64,000 nt of DNA from assembly GCA_950097015.1 (NCBI GenBank), contig CATNEN010000001.1:24308501-24372500 (forward strand). Reading direction: 5' to 3'. Under the pieces are notes generated by a model, which did no database searches, was not told where the DNA came from, and saw only the letters and a list, made by a program, of their open reading frames with translations. A program made the position numbers and the translations under genes. How positions within the stretch are numbered: the stretch's first letter is position 1; every line of letters starts with the position of its first letter. Origin of the DNA: Macrostomum hystrix (taxonomy: Eukaryota > Platyhelminthes > Macrostomidae). Shown in pieces: positions 10,298 to 21,465 of this stretch.

Positions 10298-13217
10298 TTA
10301 AAGCCTAGCCCGGGTGAAGGCCGGGCAGTGGCAGATGAAATGCTCGGCGTTTTCACGTTCGAAGCAGCAGAAGGGACACGTTTCCTCAGGCACGTGGCCT
10401 TGGAGGTAGCGGTGTCTGGTGAAGCAGCCATGTCCCGAGAGGGCCATGGTGACTGCTCTCAGATCTCTGCGGTTTTGCCTGAGCAAGGCTTTACGCAGGT
10501 TACTAGAGGGGGTTGGCACCGCAGCCCTGGACTGGCGGCAGTTCAGGGTGCAAGACCACCTCCTCCGGTGCTGGGTCTCCATCCAGCGGTTGATGTTGGA
10601 GTTGACCACGGAAATGGGGATCGGGGCCTCCGGGCCCGGGCCCATCAGGGAGCTGGCTGCGCCAGCCTTAGCAAGCTGGTCCGCCATCTCATTCCCTGTG
10701 AACCTGGCATGCCCAGGGATCCACAACAGCTCCACCTTATTAGACTGCGCCAATCCGTTTAACTGGGTGTGGCAGTCTAAGGTGGTTCTGGAGCGAGAGG
10801 TGCAGCGGCTGAGGGCCTTGAGAGCTGCTTGACTGTCGGAGTGAAAAAAGACCCTCCGTCCAGTCAGCTGCCTCTGGCGCAGTTCAGCCGCACAGAGACT
10901 GATGGCGAGCATTTCGTTTTGGAAAACGCTTGAGCTCTTGCCACAGTGTTGGGAGTGGGTCCAGAGGACCTCACCACCCGAGGCGACGCACACTCCGAAT
11001 CCCGAATTGCCGTTCATCAGAGAGCCGACAGTGTAACAGTGGACCGCTGGGTCATCCCAGCAGTCCTTGACCTCATTGCGAGGGAGGATGCTGACCTTGT
11101 ACCTGTGGCTCCGGAGTAAAGTGGCCGGGGCCCCGTCCGAGAGGACGGTGAGCCCTCCACACTCGCCCAGAGTTTTCAGGCAAAGGTCAGAGTGAGGCAG
11201 AAGGGAGCGCTTCGGGAAGGCTCGCACGTTCTGGAAGGAGATCCCCGCATCTAGAAGACGCCGGGTGGACTTTGCCGCTTCCGCTTTGATAAAAATGTCA
11301 ATGGGTGTAGCGTTGAGGAAGGCATTCATGCCTTCGAAGGGAGTGGAAGGTGGGGCGCCCAGCGTCATACGGCATGCTCTGCCCTGCACCCTATAGAGCG
11401 CCTCCAGGTTTTTCTGGATGCCCATGGTACCGGCCCAGATGAGGCCAGCATACGCAACGGACGGTCTAATGATCGCCGTGTAAATCCACCAAAGGTTCTT
11501 GGGGGTTAGCCCCCAAGTGGTGCCCACGGCATGCCTGACTTGCGCCAGTATGGCCAGGGCCCTCTTGGCCTTTGTGGTGATGTGCGGGGTCCAGTTAAGC
11601 CTATGGTCTAGCAGGAGACCAAGGCATCTGACCTGCTTTTCCATGGCAATATTCTTGCCATAGAGAGTCAGAGGCTTAATGGTCCAGAGCAGTCTGCTGG
11701 TAAACATAACCGCAACGGTCTTGGACTCAGAGAGTCGGAGCCCGCATTGGTCCGCCCAGCGCACCGCCCTGTTGATAAAGCCCTGAATGAGGTCCCTGGT
11801 GGTTTCCGCCGAGGGCCCGCGCAGATGGCGGTCACATCGTCGGCATATCCCACCTTCAGGACCGGGTCAGGACGAGTGCTTTTCAGCAGCTCATCCATGA
11901 CGAGGTTCCACAGCAGAGGAGTAAGGACGCCGCCTTGGGGCCCTCCTTTTAGGACAGGTGCAGAGAGCGACCTGCCATTGAGGTGGGCCACCACGTACAT
12001 GACCCAGCGAACGAGGTGGGGATGAGTGGCCCTGGAAACTAGGACCCTCTCAAAGGCTTCGAAGACAACGTTATCGAAGGCCCCGTCGATGTCGAGGAAG
12101 ACGGCCAGGGCGAAACCACTGCCCAGCACTGCCTTCTCGAGAGTCTCCACGATGCAGTGGAGGGCGCTCTCCGTGGACCGACCCGCCCGGAAGGCGTGCT
12201 GGTTTGGGGAGAGCGGAGCCCGCCCTAGCTCTACAGTAAGAAGGCGCCAGAGCACCAGTCTTTCCATGAGCTTGAGGCAGGTGGAAGTCAGGCTTATCGG
12301 GCGATAAGACTTGACCGAGCGATAATCGCCTTTGGCGGGCTTCGGGATAAAGACGACCCGGGCTTCATGCCACAGCGCTGGCACATAGCCCAGCACGATG
12401 CAGGCCCGTAGAAGTCTGCAGAGGAGATGGAGGAAGCGGCCATTTTTGACCGCTTCATGCAAAAAGGCCGGATAAATACCATCTGGCCCAGGTGCTTTGA
12501 AAGGGTTGAATGACTTTGCCGCGCGAGCGATGCGGTCATTCGTAACAAGTGACTGAGCCAGGCCCTGACCACCACGCGAGTGGTCGTCTGGGCCAAAGTG
12601 CGCCGGTACACTCGGGAAGAAATGCCATAGCATGAGCTCGAGCGTTTCCTCCGGGCGCTCCGTGATCGAGCCATCTGGCTTTTTGATCGACAAGACGACA
12701 TTGCAGAAGTTAAGATGCGTGCCGCCAACGAAGGCCAGGAGCTCTTCGCCGCTGTCATTAATTTTAGAGCTACCCCAGTGGGTGTGATGTGAGTTCACAT
12801 CTCCCGCCAGGAGCAGCTCAAAGTTATACGCACCCTGGCGAAATCGCATAAGGTGACGAGGGTATCGCTGACTACGGGGGCGTCACCTGCCAGGTAGGCG
12901 GATGCCACGAGGGTCAGCTTGCTGGGCACTATGTCTGCAGATTGGATGACGCAGATGTCCCCGTTAGAAAGATCGGGTCTCATCCACGCATTTAAGGCTT
13001 TTGCAGCATAGATCAGAGATCTGGGGCGGACAGAGTCTGCCATGCAAAAGCAATCATAGCCAGCAGGAATGTTGCTTGGCTTGTTTTTCGAAAACCAGGG
13101 CTCCTGCACCAGTACAAGGCCCGGCATCATGCGCTCTGTCGTGCGCATCAGATTGACTGATGCTGCCACGCAGTGCTGGGTGTTAACTTGCAGACATGAT
13201 ATACCGGGGATCATCAT
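10298..13217 (-). pseudogene. LINE ORF2: endonuclease, reverse transcriptase, RNase H (frameshifted)
   Basis: Starts at ATG 13217 (MMIPGISCLQVNTQ), 12 nt after the ORF1 stop. The endonuclease has VLVQEPW (catalytic Glu) and, after a frameshift near 12845, AGDVNSHHTHWGSS. The C-terminal endonuclease part (the SDH motif region) is missing: LNFCN passes straight into pre-RT sequence (KKPDGSITERPEETLELM), so a deletion of perhaps 150-250 residues is inferred. RT motifs are present: FLDIDGAFDNV, KGGPQGGVLTPLLWN and GYADDVTAI. A second frameshift lies near 11805. RNase H has E (VFQNEMLAI), D (FFHSDSQAAL) and a C-terminal D (GNEMADQLAKAG), but the first catalytic Asp is Val (YTVGS). A CCHC finger follows (CPFCCFERENAEHFICHC). 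Confidence 0.85.
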
Positions 13218-13229
13218 GCAGGCAGAGGT

Positions 13230-14484
13230 CTACTTGGAGGGGGACTCCGCAAGAAGGCGGTCCTCCTCCTCCGGGTCGATGTCGGTAGCCATGGGCTCCT
13301 CCGTACCCCGGCCCCGAGCCAGAGGCGGGAACTCAACGGGGTCAGCCGCCCAGTCCCCACCCCCGGCCCTGAGCCCAGGCCCGGAGTCGTCCTCAACCGG
13401 TGCCAACACCGCTCCCTGGGCCGTGGGAGGGGCGCTCGAAGGGCCCTGCTCGAGTGAGCTGGGCACCTCAGAGGCCTCCCCCGTAGCCCTTGGTTGCGGC
13501 GCCTGCCCCGGTGGGCCGCCGCGCATCTCAGCACGCAGCTGGGTCACCTTGGCGGTTCGCACCACCTTGGAGGCCTGCTGGAGAAGGCCCCGGCGCTTGG
13601 TGGCGCGCGCGGGGCGACGCTCAGAGCTGCCAGTAGTGGTGCGCTCTGGCCTTTTTTGGCGAGACGATTGAGGCCCATGCGGAGGTCCTCAGCGCTGGTG
13701 ACGACACTTTTCGCCGGTACGAAAATGCGGTGTCGTTTAGTCTTCGGCGGCTCGTTTTCCCGGAGGAAAGCGAGGTTAGCTGCCCAGCTCTGCGTGGGCA
13801 GCAGCTCCAGGAGCCGCCGCCCTGACTCCGCATCGCCGGGCCAAACAACAAAACACGAATCCCTGGTAGCGCTTGCGCCGACCGCCAGGGGCTCGCCTTT
13901 CAGTTGTAGTTGCCACAGCATAGCATCTATGCTGTGGCAGATGTCGCTGAGCTGTTCCCCGCTCAGCCGTTTGCCGTCCTTGCCGGTAATCAAGATGGCA
14001 GGTTGCCTGCGCGCGATGGCGGCGTAGGTTGCACTTGGTCCCGGGCCTTTTCCTGCAGCGTCCCCGCCCTCAGGATTTGCGTCGGCTGTGGGCAGGGGCC
14101 CTCCGCCTCCACTACTCCTTCGGGCCGAGCCGCCGGCCGGATGCGCGCCGGGACCTCCTTGGCCCGCGACCCTGGCCTCGGGGCGTCGTGGGCCCCGCCC
14201 TGTGCAGGAGCCTGGGCAGGAGGCGCAAGGTCCCCCGCCCCAGTCCCCGCCCTAGGCAGAGCCCCTTCGGCCCCCTTGGCCTGGGCCCGGTCCTCGGTCG
14301 ACGAAGCTGGCTTGCCTTGGGCCTTCAGGCGCCTACGGCGTTTCGCCGCTCCAGAGGTTGCGGAATGCTTAGTGCCCCGATCACCGCGCGAGATGGGTAG
14401 CACGGCAGGCCCGGGCGCCGCAGCGTTTATGACCTTGGGCACCGTGGTGCCCTCGGCCGGGACAGAGTTTTGGCTGGAAGCCAT
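13230..14484 (-). pseudogene. LINE ORF1, basic/proline-rich, frameshifted
   Basis: The likely start is ATG 14484 (MASSQNSVPAEGTTVP). The product is rich in Ala, Pro, Arg and Gly (for example AAKRRRRLKAQGK). A more globular middle part follows after a frameshift near 13990 (DGKRLSGEQLSDICHSIDAM, then SCFVVWPGDAESGRRLLELL). A second frameshift near 13555 leads to an acidic tail ending at TAG 13230-13232. Position and composition fit the nucleic-acid-binding ORF1 protein of arthropod- and spiralian-type LINEs. I cannot place it in a named domain with certainty. Confidence 0.65.
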
Positions 14485-14714
14485 TGCAGCTGAAAAAAGG
14501 AGTGAGGGGCTTCCTGTAGAAACAGGCAGGAATAACCCACTCAGCCGCGATCCCAAAGCTGATCGGGGGCAACCAAAAAAAGACAAGTTACAACCCGGGG
14601 TGGGATGCCAGGACCACCGGGAGGAACCGTAGGAGACCAGACTACTCCCTGGCCAAGCGTCCATCAGCACGGTCAACACTGGGACATTGAAGGGCGCCAT
14701 TGAGCCAGCGCCGA

Positions 14715-15000
14715 GGCCTGCGGACTGGCCGCAAACCCTGTTGAGGTCGAAGAGTGACACCTTTCCCTCAGAGCCGTAGCCAGAGGTACCTGATCACGCA
14801 CAGGTTCGCGAAAAGCTGCGGACTGGCCGCATACCCTGTTGAGGTCGAAGGGTAAAACACCTTTCCCTCAGAGCCGTAGCCAGAGGTACCTGATGGCGCA
14901 CAGGTTCACGAACGCTGCGGACTGGCCGCATACCCTGTTGAGGTCAAAGGGTGACACCTAACCCTCCAGCCGGGGCTAGAGGTACCCAGTTTGGCCAGAG
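14715..15000 (-). repeat. LINE 5' UTR monomers, ~98-bp unit, three copies
   Basis: Three near-copies beginning CTGCGGACTGGCCGCATACC occur at about 14718, 14816 and 14914. They sit upstream of ORF1, where monomeric promoter repeats are found in some LINEs. A promoter role is inference. Confidence 0.75.
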
Positions 15001-15542
15001 GCCCTGGATGGGTCATCCAGCGCTGTTGCCCATTCTGTCCGGGTGCCCTAGGGTCAGCCTTGAACACTCGCGGGACGTGTACCCATGGGTCAGCTGACGG
15101 GACAACTTGGAGAGGATTCCTGCACCCGAAGGCACAGGTCTCCTTCCTGCCAAGCCTGCTCAAAAAGCGACTGCAGGTGTGAGGCATCGCAGACCTTAGC
15201 CCGTAGGCCTGGTCTGACTCATACCTCACAGGCATTGTGTCCCGCCGGTGCGAGCAAGTCACCCTTCAGTTAGATGCACTTCTTCCACCGGGTAAGCATG
15301 TATGGCATCTGCATATGCATGCCTTGGCATTTCGTGGACAAGAACCCGTCGCACTTCTTGCTCAAGGCAGTCACGGTTGGCATGAACTCTGCCCCTCTGA
15401 AGCTGCTTGAGCTTCGGGAAGATGGCAAAATCAGATGGTGCCAGGTCGGGTGAATACGGTGGGTGAGGCAGGAGGTTGAATTGCATTTTTATTGCTTCGA
15501 GTGTCTTTTCTGCAGTGTGGGACCGAGCAACCGGGCTGACAT

Positions 15543-15714
15543 TACAGACACCTCACTCCACTCCAACTGACAGTGCAGACACCTCACTCCACTCCAACTG
15601 AAATTGCAGCCACCTCACTCCACTACAACTGACAGCCACCTCAACCCTCACGACATACTGTCACATGCCTATTCGTTGACGCATTCTTTCAGAGAAAACT
15701 CTGAAAACTCTAAA
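15543..15714 (+). repeat. 31-bp minisatellite plus duplicated kinase-exon junction (partial segmental copy)
   Basis: Units of CACCTCACTCCACTCCAACT are followed by a single-copy stretch containing CATACTGTCACATGCCTATT and the acceptor TTCTTTCAGAGAAAACTCTG. The same order occurs at 19379-19655, where the acceptor begins exon 6 of the ankyrin-kinase gene. Here the coding sequence stops after about 10 bases, so it is a truncated duplicate. Confidence 0.85.
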
Positions 15715-15721
15715 ACTCTTA

Positions 15722-16066
15722 GACTGAATCAGGCTGAGGGAGTGACTGAATCGGGAATGAGGGAGTGACTGAATCAGGCTGAGGGAGTGACTGAATCAGG
15801 CTGAGGGAATGACTGAATCGGGAATGAGGAAGTGACTGAATCAGGCTGAGGGAGTGACTGAATCAGGCTGAGGGAGTGACTGAATCAGGCTGAGGGAGTG
15901 ACTGAATCAGGCTGAGGGAGTGACTGAATCGGGAATGAGGGAGTGACTGAATCAGGCTGAGGGAGTGACTGAATCGGGACTGAGAGAGTGACTGAATCAG
16001 GACTGAGGGAGTGACTGAATCAGGCTGAGGGAGTGACTGAATCAGGCTGAGGGAGTGACTGAAACT
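15722..16066. repeat. Minisatellite, 22-bp unit (first array of composite repeat, copy 2)
   Basis: About 15 copies of ACTGAATCAGGCTGAGGGAG plus TG, a one-base-shorter relative of the 538-1467 array in the same orientation. Confidence 0.95.
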
Positions 16067-16408
16067 GGGCTACCGGGGTGACTGATTGAAGAAGGATGTA
16101 AAGAGAAGTCTATTCATTTATTGTCATTTTGCTGAGTGTTCATTTTGTCATTCAACTGTTCTTATTATTAAATTTTTATATTCTAGTTTCCTGAATAAAG
16201 ATAACGATATTTTCAATTTCTTCCTAGAAACAAAGCTCCTACCAAATGTGACTAAAAGTAAACAAGTTTCTACTCTGTCTGATGGGTAAATTATTAATAA
16301 ACCATACGATTGTGACTAATAGGGAAGTAAACAGCTTTGCATGCTAATAGGGGCTGGAAATACCATTGTCTTTCCTAAGCACGCGTCGCAACAAAAGTAC
16401 AAAACAAG
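16067..16408. other. Single-copy core of composite repeat, copy 2
   Basis: Similar to 1468-1655 and 2553-2650. Shared landmarks include TTTATTGTCATTTTGCT, GAATAAAGATAAC, AATAAACCATACGA and GCATGCTAATAGGGG. No coding potential is visible. Confidence 0.75.
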
Positions 16409-16880
16409 ACTGTGTTGGATGATGTCAGACTGTGTTGGATGATGTCAGACTGTGTTGGATGATGTCAGACTGTGTTGGATGATGTCAGACTGTGTTGGAT
16501 GATGTCAGACTGTGTTGGATGATGTCAGACTGTGTTGGATGATGTCAGACTGTGTTGGATGATGTCAGACTGTGTTGGATGATGTTAGACTGTGTTGGAT
16601 GATGTCAGACTGTGTTGGATGATGTCAGACTGTGTTGGATGATGTCAGACTGTGTTGGATGATGTCAGACTGTGTTGGATGATGTCAGACTGTGTTGGAT
16701 GATGTCAGACTGTGTTGGATGATGTCAGACTGTGTTGGATGATGTCAGACTGTGTTGGATGATGTCAGACTGTGTTGGATGATGTCAGACTGTGTTGGAT
16801 GATGTCAGACTGTGTTGGATGATGTCAGACTGTGTTGGATGATGTCAGACTGTGTTGGATGATGTCAGACTGTGTTTGAT
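16409..16880. repeat. Minisatellite, 20-bp unit (second array of composite repeat, copy 2)
   Basis: About 23 nearly perfect copies of GACTGTGTTGGATGATGTCA. Much more homogeneous than its counterpart at 2708-3170, which implies recent expansion. Confidence 0.97.
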
Positions 16881-17171
16881 AATGTCTGAATTTCTTTTGT
16901 ATTAGCGTTGAATTATCTCAGAACGCGGCCTGAAAATTGCTATCATTTATGCGAGCGAAGATTAGATTCTCACTTGGCATGTTTCAATTTTGTGAGCATC
17001 TAAATAAATAAAGACACGCACTTTTTATTTTTACTCCTACTTTAAGTAGCCCCTTACAGATTTTATTCCTAATTTTTTACTACGTGCAGTTAGCAACTGT
17101 ATTAGCATAAAAGCTGCTACAGATTGCCTAGCAAAATGAAACGTGGAATACGAAAAAACTAAAGACAAATT

Positions 17172-20100
17172 ATGGCTGTCGCAAGCTCCAATGATGTACT
17201 AGTAAGTGATTTTATGTTTGTTGCTCTGCCTGATGCTTTTTATTGATCCAATAATATGAGCTGAAATGAGTCACCGGGGTGGAGTGGCTGGCTGGCTAAC
17301 GCGCCTCGCTTTCCCTGAGCTCAATTCCGCGGCGAGGCCACATTCACTTGGGGCGCAGCTTCAGAGAGAAGGCTTGGGGGCTTGTCGTGCAATTTGCGCC
17401 CATGAGGGCCAACCTCCAAGGCACAGTGAGAGTGTACACTGCCTGACGATGAGAAAGTGTGAGCGCGTGCCTGCGTGCAGTATCTGTGTGCGTGTGTGCT
17501 CAGGATTCAGCTTAATCAGCAGAATCAGAAGCATTGCTTCCTCGCTGGCTGCGGGTCTAGTGTCACCAAATGATGTACCACTGCCCGCAGCCCTCCTGCA
17601 ATCAAAATTAATATTTTTTTAATGCATCACTACCCGCAAAGCAGTCTAAGCGACTAAATAATACTGAATCAATGCACTTCTTTCAAATATAAAAATTTCA
17701 GTTCCTCCAGCTTGCCGAGCTGGTCCTCCAGAGTGACTTCAAGCAGGTGCGGCTTCTGGCGACGCCTCAGCTGGTCAAGAGCGCTGATGAAACACGTCGG
17801 ACCGTTCTCATGATGGCGGCCGACGCTCGTGAGACTCCGGTGAAAGCTGAAAAGTGCATCTCGTATCTGTTTGAACTGGGCGCTGATCCGGCTTGGTCTG
17901 ACGAGGCGGGTGACACGGCTGCTCACGTGGCAGCCAGGCGGGACAATCTGCGGCTGCTGGCGCTGCTGCCGTTCGACGCGAAGTGGCTGCGGAACAAGAG
18001 GAGCATGACACCGCTGATGGAGGCGGCACAGAATGGGAGTTGGCGATGCACCAAGCACCTGCTGCACCTGTTGAGGCAGCGAAGGTACAATAAGAACAAG
18101 AACAGCAGAGTGCTTCTTAAGCTTAAAGATCTTGACGGTCGTATGGCCTCTGACCTAGCGAGACAAAACGGCCACACTGAGCTGGCTAATGATGTTGACA
18201 GGTGAGTCGCAAGGCGAGATTGGTACTCAAGAAAAATCAGGACGATGGTAGGCGTCAGGCAGTCGGATTAAAGAGATTTGAGGGCTGTATGTTGCCGACC
18301 GCTTCTTTTAAGATGAATCCAGAGTTATCAGCTACATGTATTATCAGCCTTCGGAAACATAAATATCTGATTTTGCAGGGCCATGCGACTCGTTCTCAGT
18401 GACGTCGGTAGAATATCCGGTTTAACAGAGTTTGTGAGTGAAGACTGGCTGTTAGTATGGTTGCGAATGACCCCGAGAACTCACTTCTACCGCATTTCAA
18501 TTTCAGGAGGAGGCTGAGCGAAAGCACCTGGAGGACCTGGCCAAGGCCGGAAACACAAGGGACCTGTTGCTAACCGTCAACCGCGTAAACTGCGACTTGC
18601 CCGACGCCTACGGTCAAAGCGTCCTAATGTGGGCATCTCGAAGCAGTGCTTGCAGCGAGGCTGCTCTGTGGCAGCAGCTACTGAAACTGTGCGACCCCAC
18701 CTATGCCGATGTGTACGCTTGCAGCAGCCTGCACTTAGCAGCCGGCTGTGGCAATCTCATTGCTTTGGAGGCCCTACTGAGCGCTGGAGCCTCAGCGAAT
18801 GCCAAAAACGAGTACGAGTTTACGCCACTCATGTGGGCAGCCAGAGAGGCGCCGCATGCCACCGCCGCAGCAGTCGGTCAGGCTCTTCTGACTGCCGGGT
18901 CAAACTGGAGCCTGAAGAACTATATGGGTAGGACTGCCCTGGATTTGGCACTTGAGAAGGGCAAGCACGACTTGGCTGAGCTGCTGCGTGCGTGAGTTAC
19001 CGACGGAAATTGTGAAGCTTCTAAAGTTTTAGAAAATTTCACTGCATAAAATATTCAATCAATCAAATTTATCCGTCGCTTTAACAACAAACTTCAAGGT
19101 GTGAAGGGAGGAACTTTTATTTCGCGTCCCCGGAGGTGCCGTAAGTCAGAAATAAATTTACATTGATTGCATTTTACTGATTGCTTACTAAACTGGTGCC
19201 AATTGAGACGCTATGTCATAACTCTAACGTGCTTTTAACAGTATTTGCTCATTACCTTCTGATCAGCCTTTTAATAAATCATTCTAGGTCTGTGGAATTC
19301 CACCAGCAAGATTCTCCGGTGACTGAGTCATCGAGCGATCCCGAGTAAGTCAAGTACGGTTTGAACTGAGCAACTGACACCTCACTGACAGTGCAGACGC
19401 CTCACTCCACTCCAACTGAAATTACATACATCTCACTCCACTCCAACTGATATTACAGACACCTCACTCCACTCCAACTGATATTACAGACACCTCACTC
19501 CACTCCAACTGATATTACAGACACCTCACTCCACTCCAACTGATATTACAGACACCTCACTCCACTCCAACTGACAGCCACCTCAAACCTCACGGCATAC
19601 TGTCACATGCCTATTCATTGACGCATTCGAATTCTTTCAGAGAAAACTCTGCCGAAGCACCCTTTCTTGAGCGCTGGTCCAATGTGCAACTCATCGGCAG
19701 AGGAGGCTTTGGTGAAGTGCATGAAGTGCTCACAGACAAAGGTTTGAGATGTGCTGCGAAGACTCTGCGACTGCCAGTGCAGCGCGGTGATCAGCTGGAC
19801 CCTTCAAAGAAAAATGAGTTGGACAGGGCTGTTAAGGGTGAAATTAACCTGTGCCGATTGCACCACGAAAATATCGTGAAGTTTCTGCACATTACCCAGA
19901 CCGAATTTGCGACGGTGGTCCTCTTCATGGAGCTGCTGGAGGGAGAGACCCTGGAGAGAGTCATCAACGGGAAGCCACTCGAAGAATGCTCCGTTAGAGA
20001 GTTTACTGAACAGGTAAAGCCAGTAGTCAACACAGAGAAGCCACTGTTATAAGAAATGTTTCAACTTGATCCATATTTGCCTTCAGATCGGCAGTGCGTT

Positions 20101-20623
20101 GCTCTATTTGCACAGCCAAGAACCGCCAGTGATCCATCGAGACATCAACTGCAACAACACCATGCTGCTTAAAGCGAATGGAAAGATCAAGCTCATCGAC
20201 TTCGGCCTGTCAATTAAACTTGAGCAGTCAATCAGCTACCTGTCAACTTCTGCGGCTACGCCCAAAGGCACTCTAAACTTCCTAGCGCCAGAGCTGCTGG
20301 CACCAGATGATGCAGGCTATCCACGGTACGGTAAAGAGTCGGACATCTGGGCGTTCGGTTGCTTAGTCTACCAGATGGTCACAGGAAGCAAGCCGTATGG
20401 AGCAGTAAGTAACCTGTTGCAACTGGCTCGTTTTATCGACCAGAGAGGCGCACCTGAACTTCCGAACAGCTGCTCAGCTGAACTGCGACATTTCTACGGT
20501 CGTTGCACCGCTCTGGACAGCAAGAAGAGAGACACAATGGCGCAACTGATGAGCCACCAGTTCATCACTGCTGCTAGGCCTGTGGAAACTGAGTCAAATA
20601 CGGACAAAGGCTTCTCGTGCTAG
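17172..20623 (+). CDS. Ankyrin-repeat protein kinase, MAP3K/STE11-like, complete
   Basis: Eight exons join in phase: 17172-17201, 17702-18201, 18379-18433, 18507-18991, 19099-19140, 19288-19344, 19641-20013 and 20087-20623, giving 2079 nt and 692 residues. All introns are GT-AG. Exons 2 and 4 encode ankyrin repeats (for example RRTVLMMAA, GDTAAHVAAR, MTPLMEAAQNG, SSLHLAAGCGN, FTPLMWAAR, GRTALDLALEKGKHDLAELL). Exons 7 and 8 hold the catalytic domain, which looks active: Gly loop IGRGGFGEV (408-416), Lys430 (CAAKTL), Glu457 (EINL), HRD at 531-533 (VIHRDINCNN), DFG at 552-554 and APE at 581-583. The sequence resembles MAP3K-type Ser/Thr kinases, with TLNFLAPE in place of the usual TPYWMAPE. Ankyrin repeats likely bind a partner or autoregulate; the substrate is unknown. 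Intron 1 holds a SINE and intron 6 a 31-bp minisatellite. Confidence 0.85.
17274..17598 (+). mobile_element. tRNA-derived SINE, copy 1
   Basis: Similar over its length to 52655-53004 (opposite orientation). The head is tRNA-like, with A-box-like GAGTGGCTGGCTGGC and a degraded B box GAGCTCAATTCC. The body contains GGCTTGTCGTGCAATTT and CAACCTCCAAGGCACAGTGA. The 3' end contains GGCTGCGGGT ... CCCGCAGCC, which can form a hairpin. It lies in intron 1 of the ankyrin-kinase gene. Confidence 0.7.
19379..19575. repeat. Minisatellite, 31-bp unit, in kinase intron 6
   Basis: Six units of CACCTCACTCCACTCCAACT with spacer GATATTACAGA. The array ends about 65 bp before the exon 7 acceptor at 19640. Confidence 0.9.
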
Positions 20624-21177
20624 AATGTCTTGAGTCAGAAAGGTGATTGTGTACTATTGACTCCGAATCCCCATTTCCAAAGGTTATAGAAACATATATA
20701 TTTGCAATCGAATGTACGACCTTTTGCCACCTCATTGTTGTGGGTACGGGATTTTAGACCAGTAACAATATGAAAGACAGCATTCGATATTTTATACATT
20801 GAGCGATGCTAAATCTCTAATATCTTTAAGTCGGACGTTGACTTAAAGGGCCGTTTATTGTTTATTTATGATATTTTTGTCAACCCTTTCAGCTTTGTCG
20901 TCTCTCGAGAAGTGCACTGTATAACTCTCTGAGACAGCCCACAGCTGCTCATAGCCCTGCATAGCTCATTTTCTATTCCACTGTTAGAAGCGTACATTTA
21001 CGTGTAGCTCTCTGGCTGAGTATTGTTGAGAAAGCTTTTTTGTGAAGGCTTTGAACAGCTGGCGTGTGATGGGTCTAGCTCTACTGTTGCTGTCCACCCC
21101 TACAACCCTGCCCCTATCATGCACGTATTTTTTTATCAAACAACTCAGCGTAAGCTCGGGTTGTGAAAGATTTCACC
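20624..21177. other. Intergenic, nothing recognised
   Basis: 3' flank of the kinase gene. No canonical AATAAA was seen shortly after the stop, and no repeat or ORF of interest was found. Confidence 0.4.
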
Positions 21178-21465
21178 ATGGATACGGTTAACGCGATGCA
21201 ACAGCTAATTTTGATTATTGTTCTTTTAAATAGCGTTAAATGTGTCATGACTGCTACTGAAAATAGTACGTACAGAATTGGGCCATGGAACGACTTGTTT
21301 TTTGCATCTCTCTTTGCTCGAATGGCCAATAAAAATTTGACCATATCTAAAAGCAACAGATTTTATACTTTATCATGTAAACGAGTATTCAGCGCAATTA
21401 TTTTGTGCAGAAACGTTCAAGGCTGCCACGGATCCGGGCCCCGAAACGGGATTCTGGGTTGCTGA
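21178..21465 (+). CDS. Short secreted protein with PAN-like cysteines, possibly a gene fragment
   Basis: ATG 21178 opens MDTVNAMQQ followed by the hydrophobic core LILIIVLLNSVKC, a plausible signal peptide. The rest contains NKNLTISKSNRFY and CKRVFSAIILCRNVQGC. That cysteine pattern resembles the helix region of a PAN module and the equivalent segment of the PAN/Gly-rich protein at 6655-9402 (ECVMVCKMKGC). The frame ends shortly after at a TGA (21463-21465), and a neighbouring frame stays open for some 40 codons, so a frameshift or an unrecognised splice is possible. It may be the 5' remnant of a larger PAN protein. Function is not assigned. Confidence 0.35.
   Translation: MDTVNAMQQLILIIVLLNSVKCVMTATENSTYRIGPWNDLFFASLFARMANKNLTISKSNRFYTLSCKRVFSAIILCRNVQGCHGSGPRNGILGC

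Larger units (their letters stand above)
10023..15256 (-). mobile_element. LINE of the I/Jockey type, degenerate, inserted in mariner
   Basis: The element is flanked by an 11-bp direct repeat, AGTCACCCTTC, at 10012-10022 and 15257-15267, the expected target-site duplication. On the - strand it has a 5' UTR with ~98-bp monomers, ORF1, ORF2 (apurinic-type endonuclease, RT, RNase H, CCHC knuckle) and a tail of short repeats (AAGTAAGTCAAGTAAG) instead of a plain poly(A). A downstream RNase H suggests the I or a related clade. Frameshifts and an internal deletion make it inactive. Confidence 0.85.
9717..15538 (-). mobile_element. Mariner-like DNA transposon remnant, split by a LINE insertion
   Basis: At 15259-15538 the - strand encodes the 3' part of a mariner transposase: ARSHTAEKT, then LLPHPPYSPDLAPSDF, the hallmark C-terminal motif with the last catalytic Asp, followed by FPKLKQLQRG. 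The preceding catalytic region looks diverged. The reading resumes at 10020 after the LINE (GDYVERFSVATEDD, stop), one base out of frame. The 3' end at 9717 reads CGAGGGGTGTCCAAAAAGTC, similar to mariner terminal repeats, and is preceded by TA. The 5' half of the element is missing: it is cut at about 15538 by a 31-bp minisatellite. Confidence 0.7.

Noticed and set aside
10060-14632. Plus-strand ORFs within the LINE
   Set aside because: Antisense shadows of ORF1 and ORF2, without recognisable domains.
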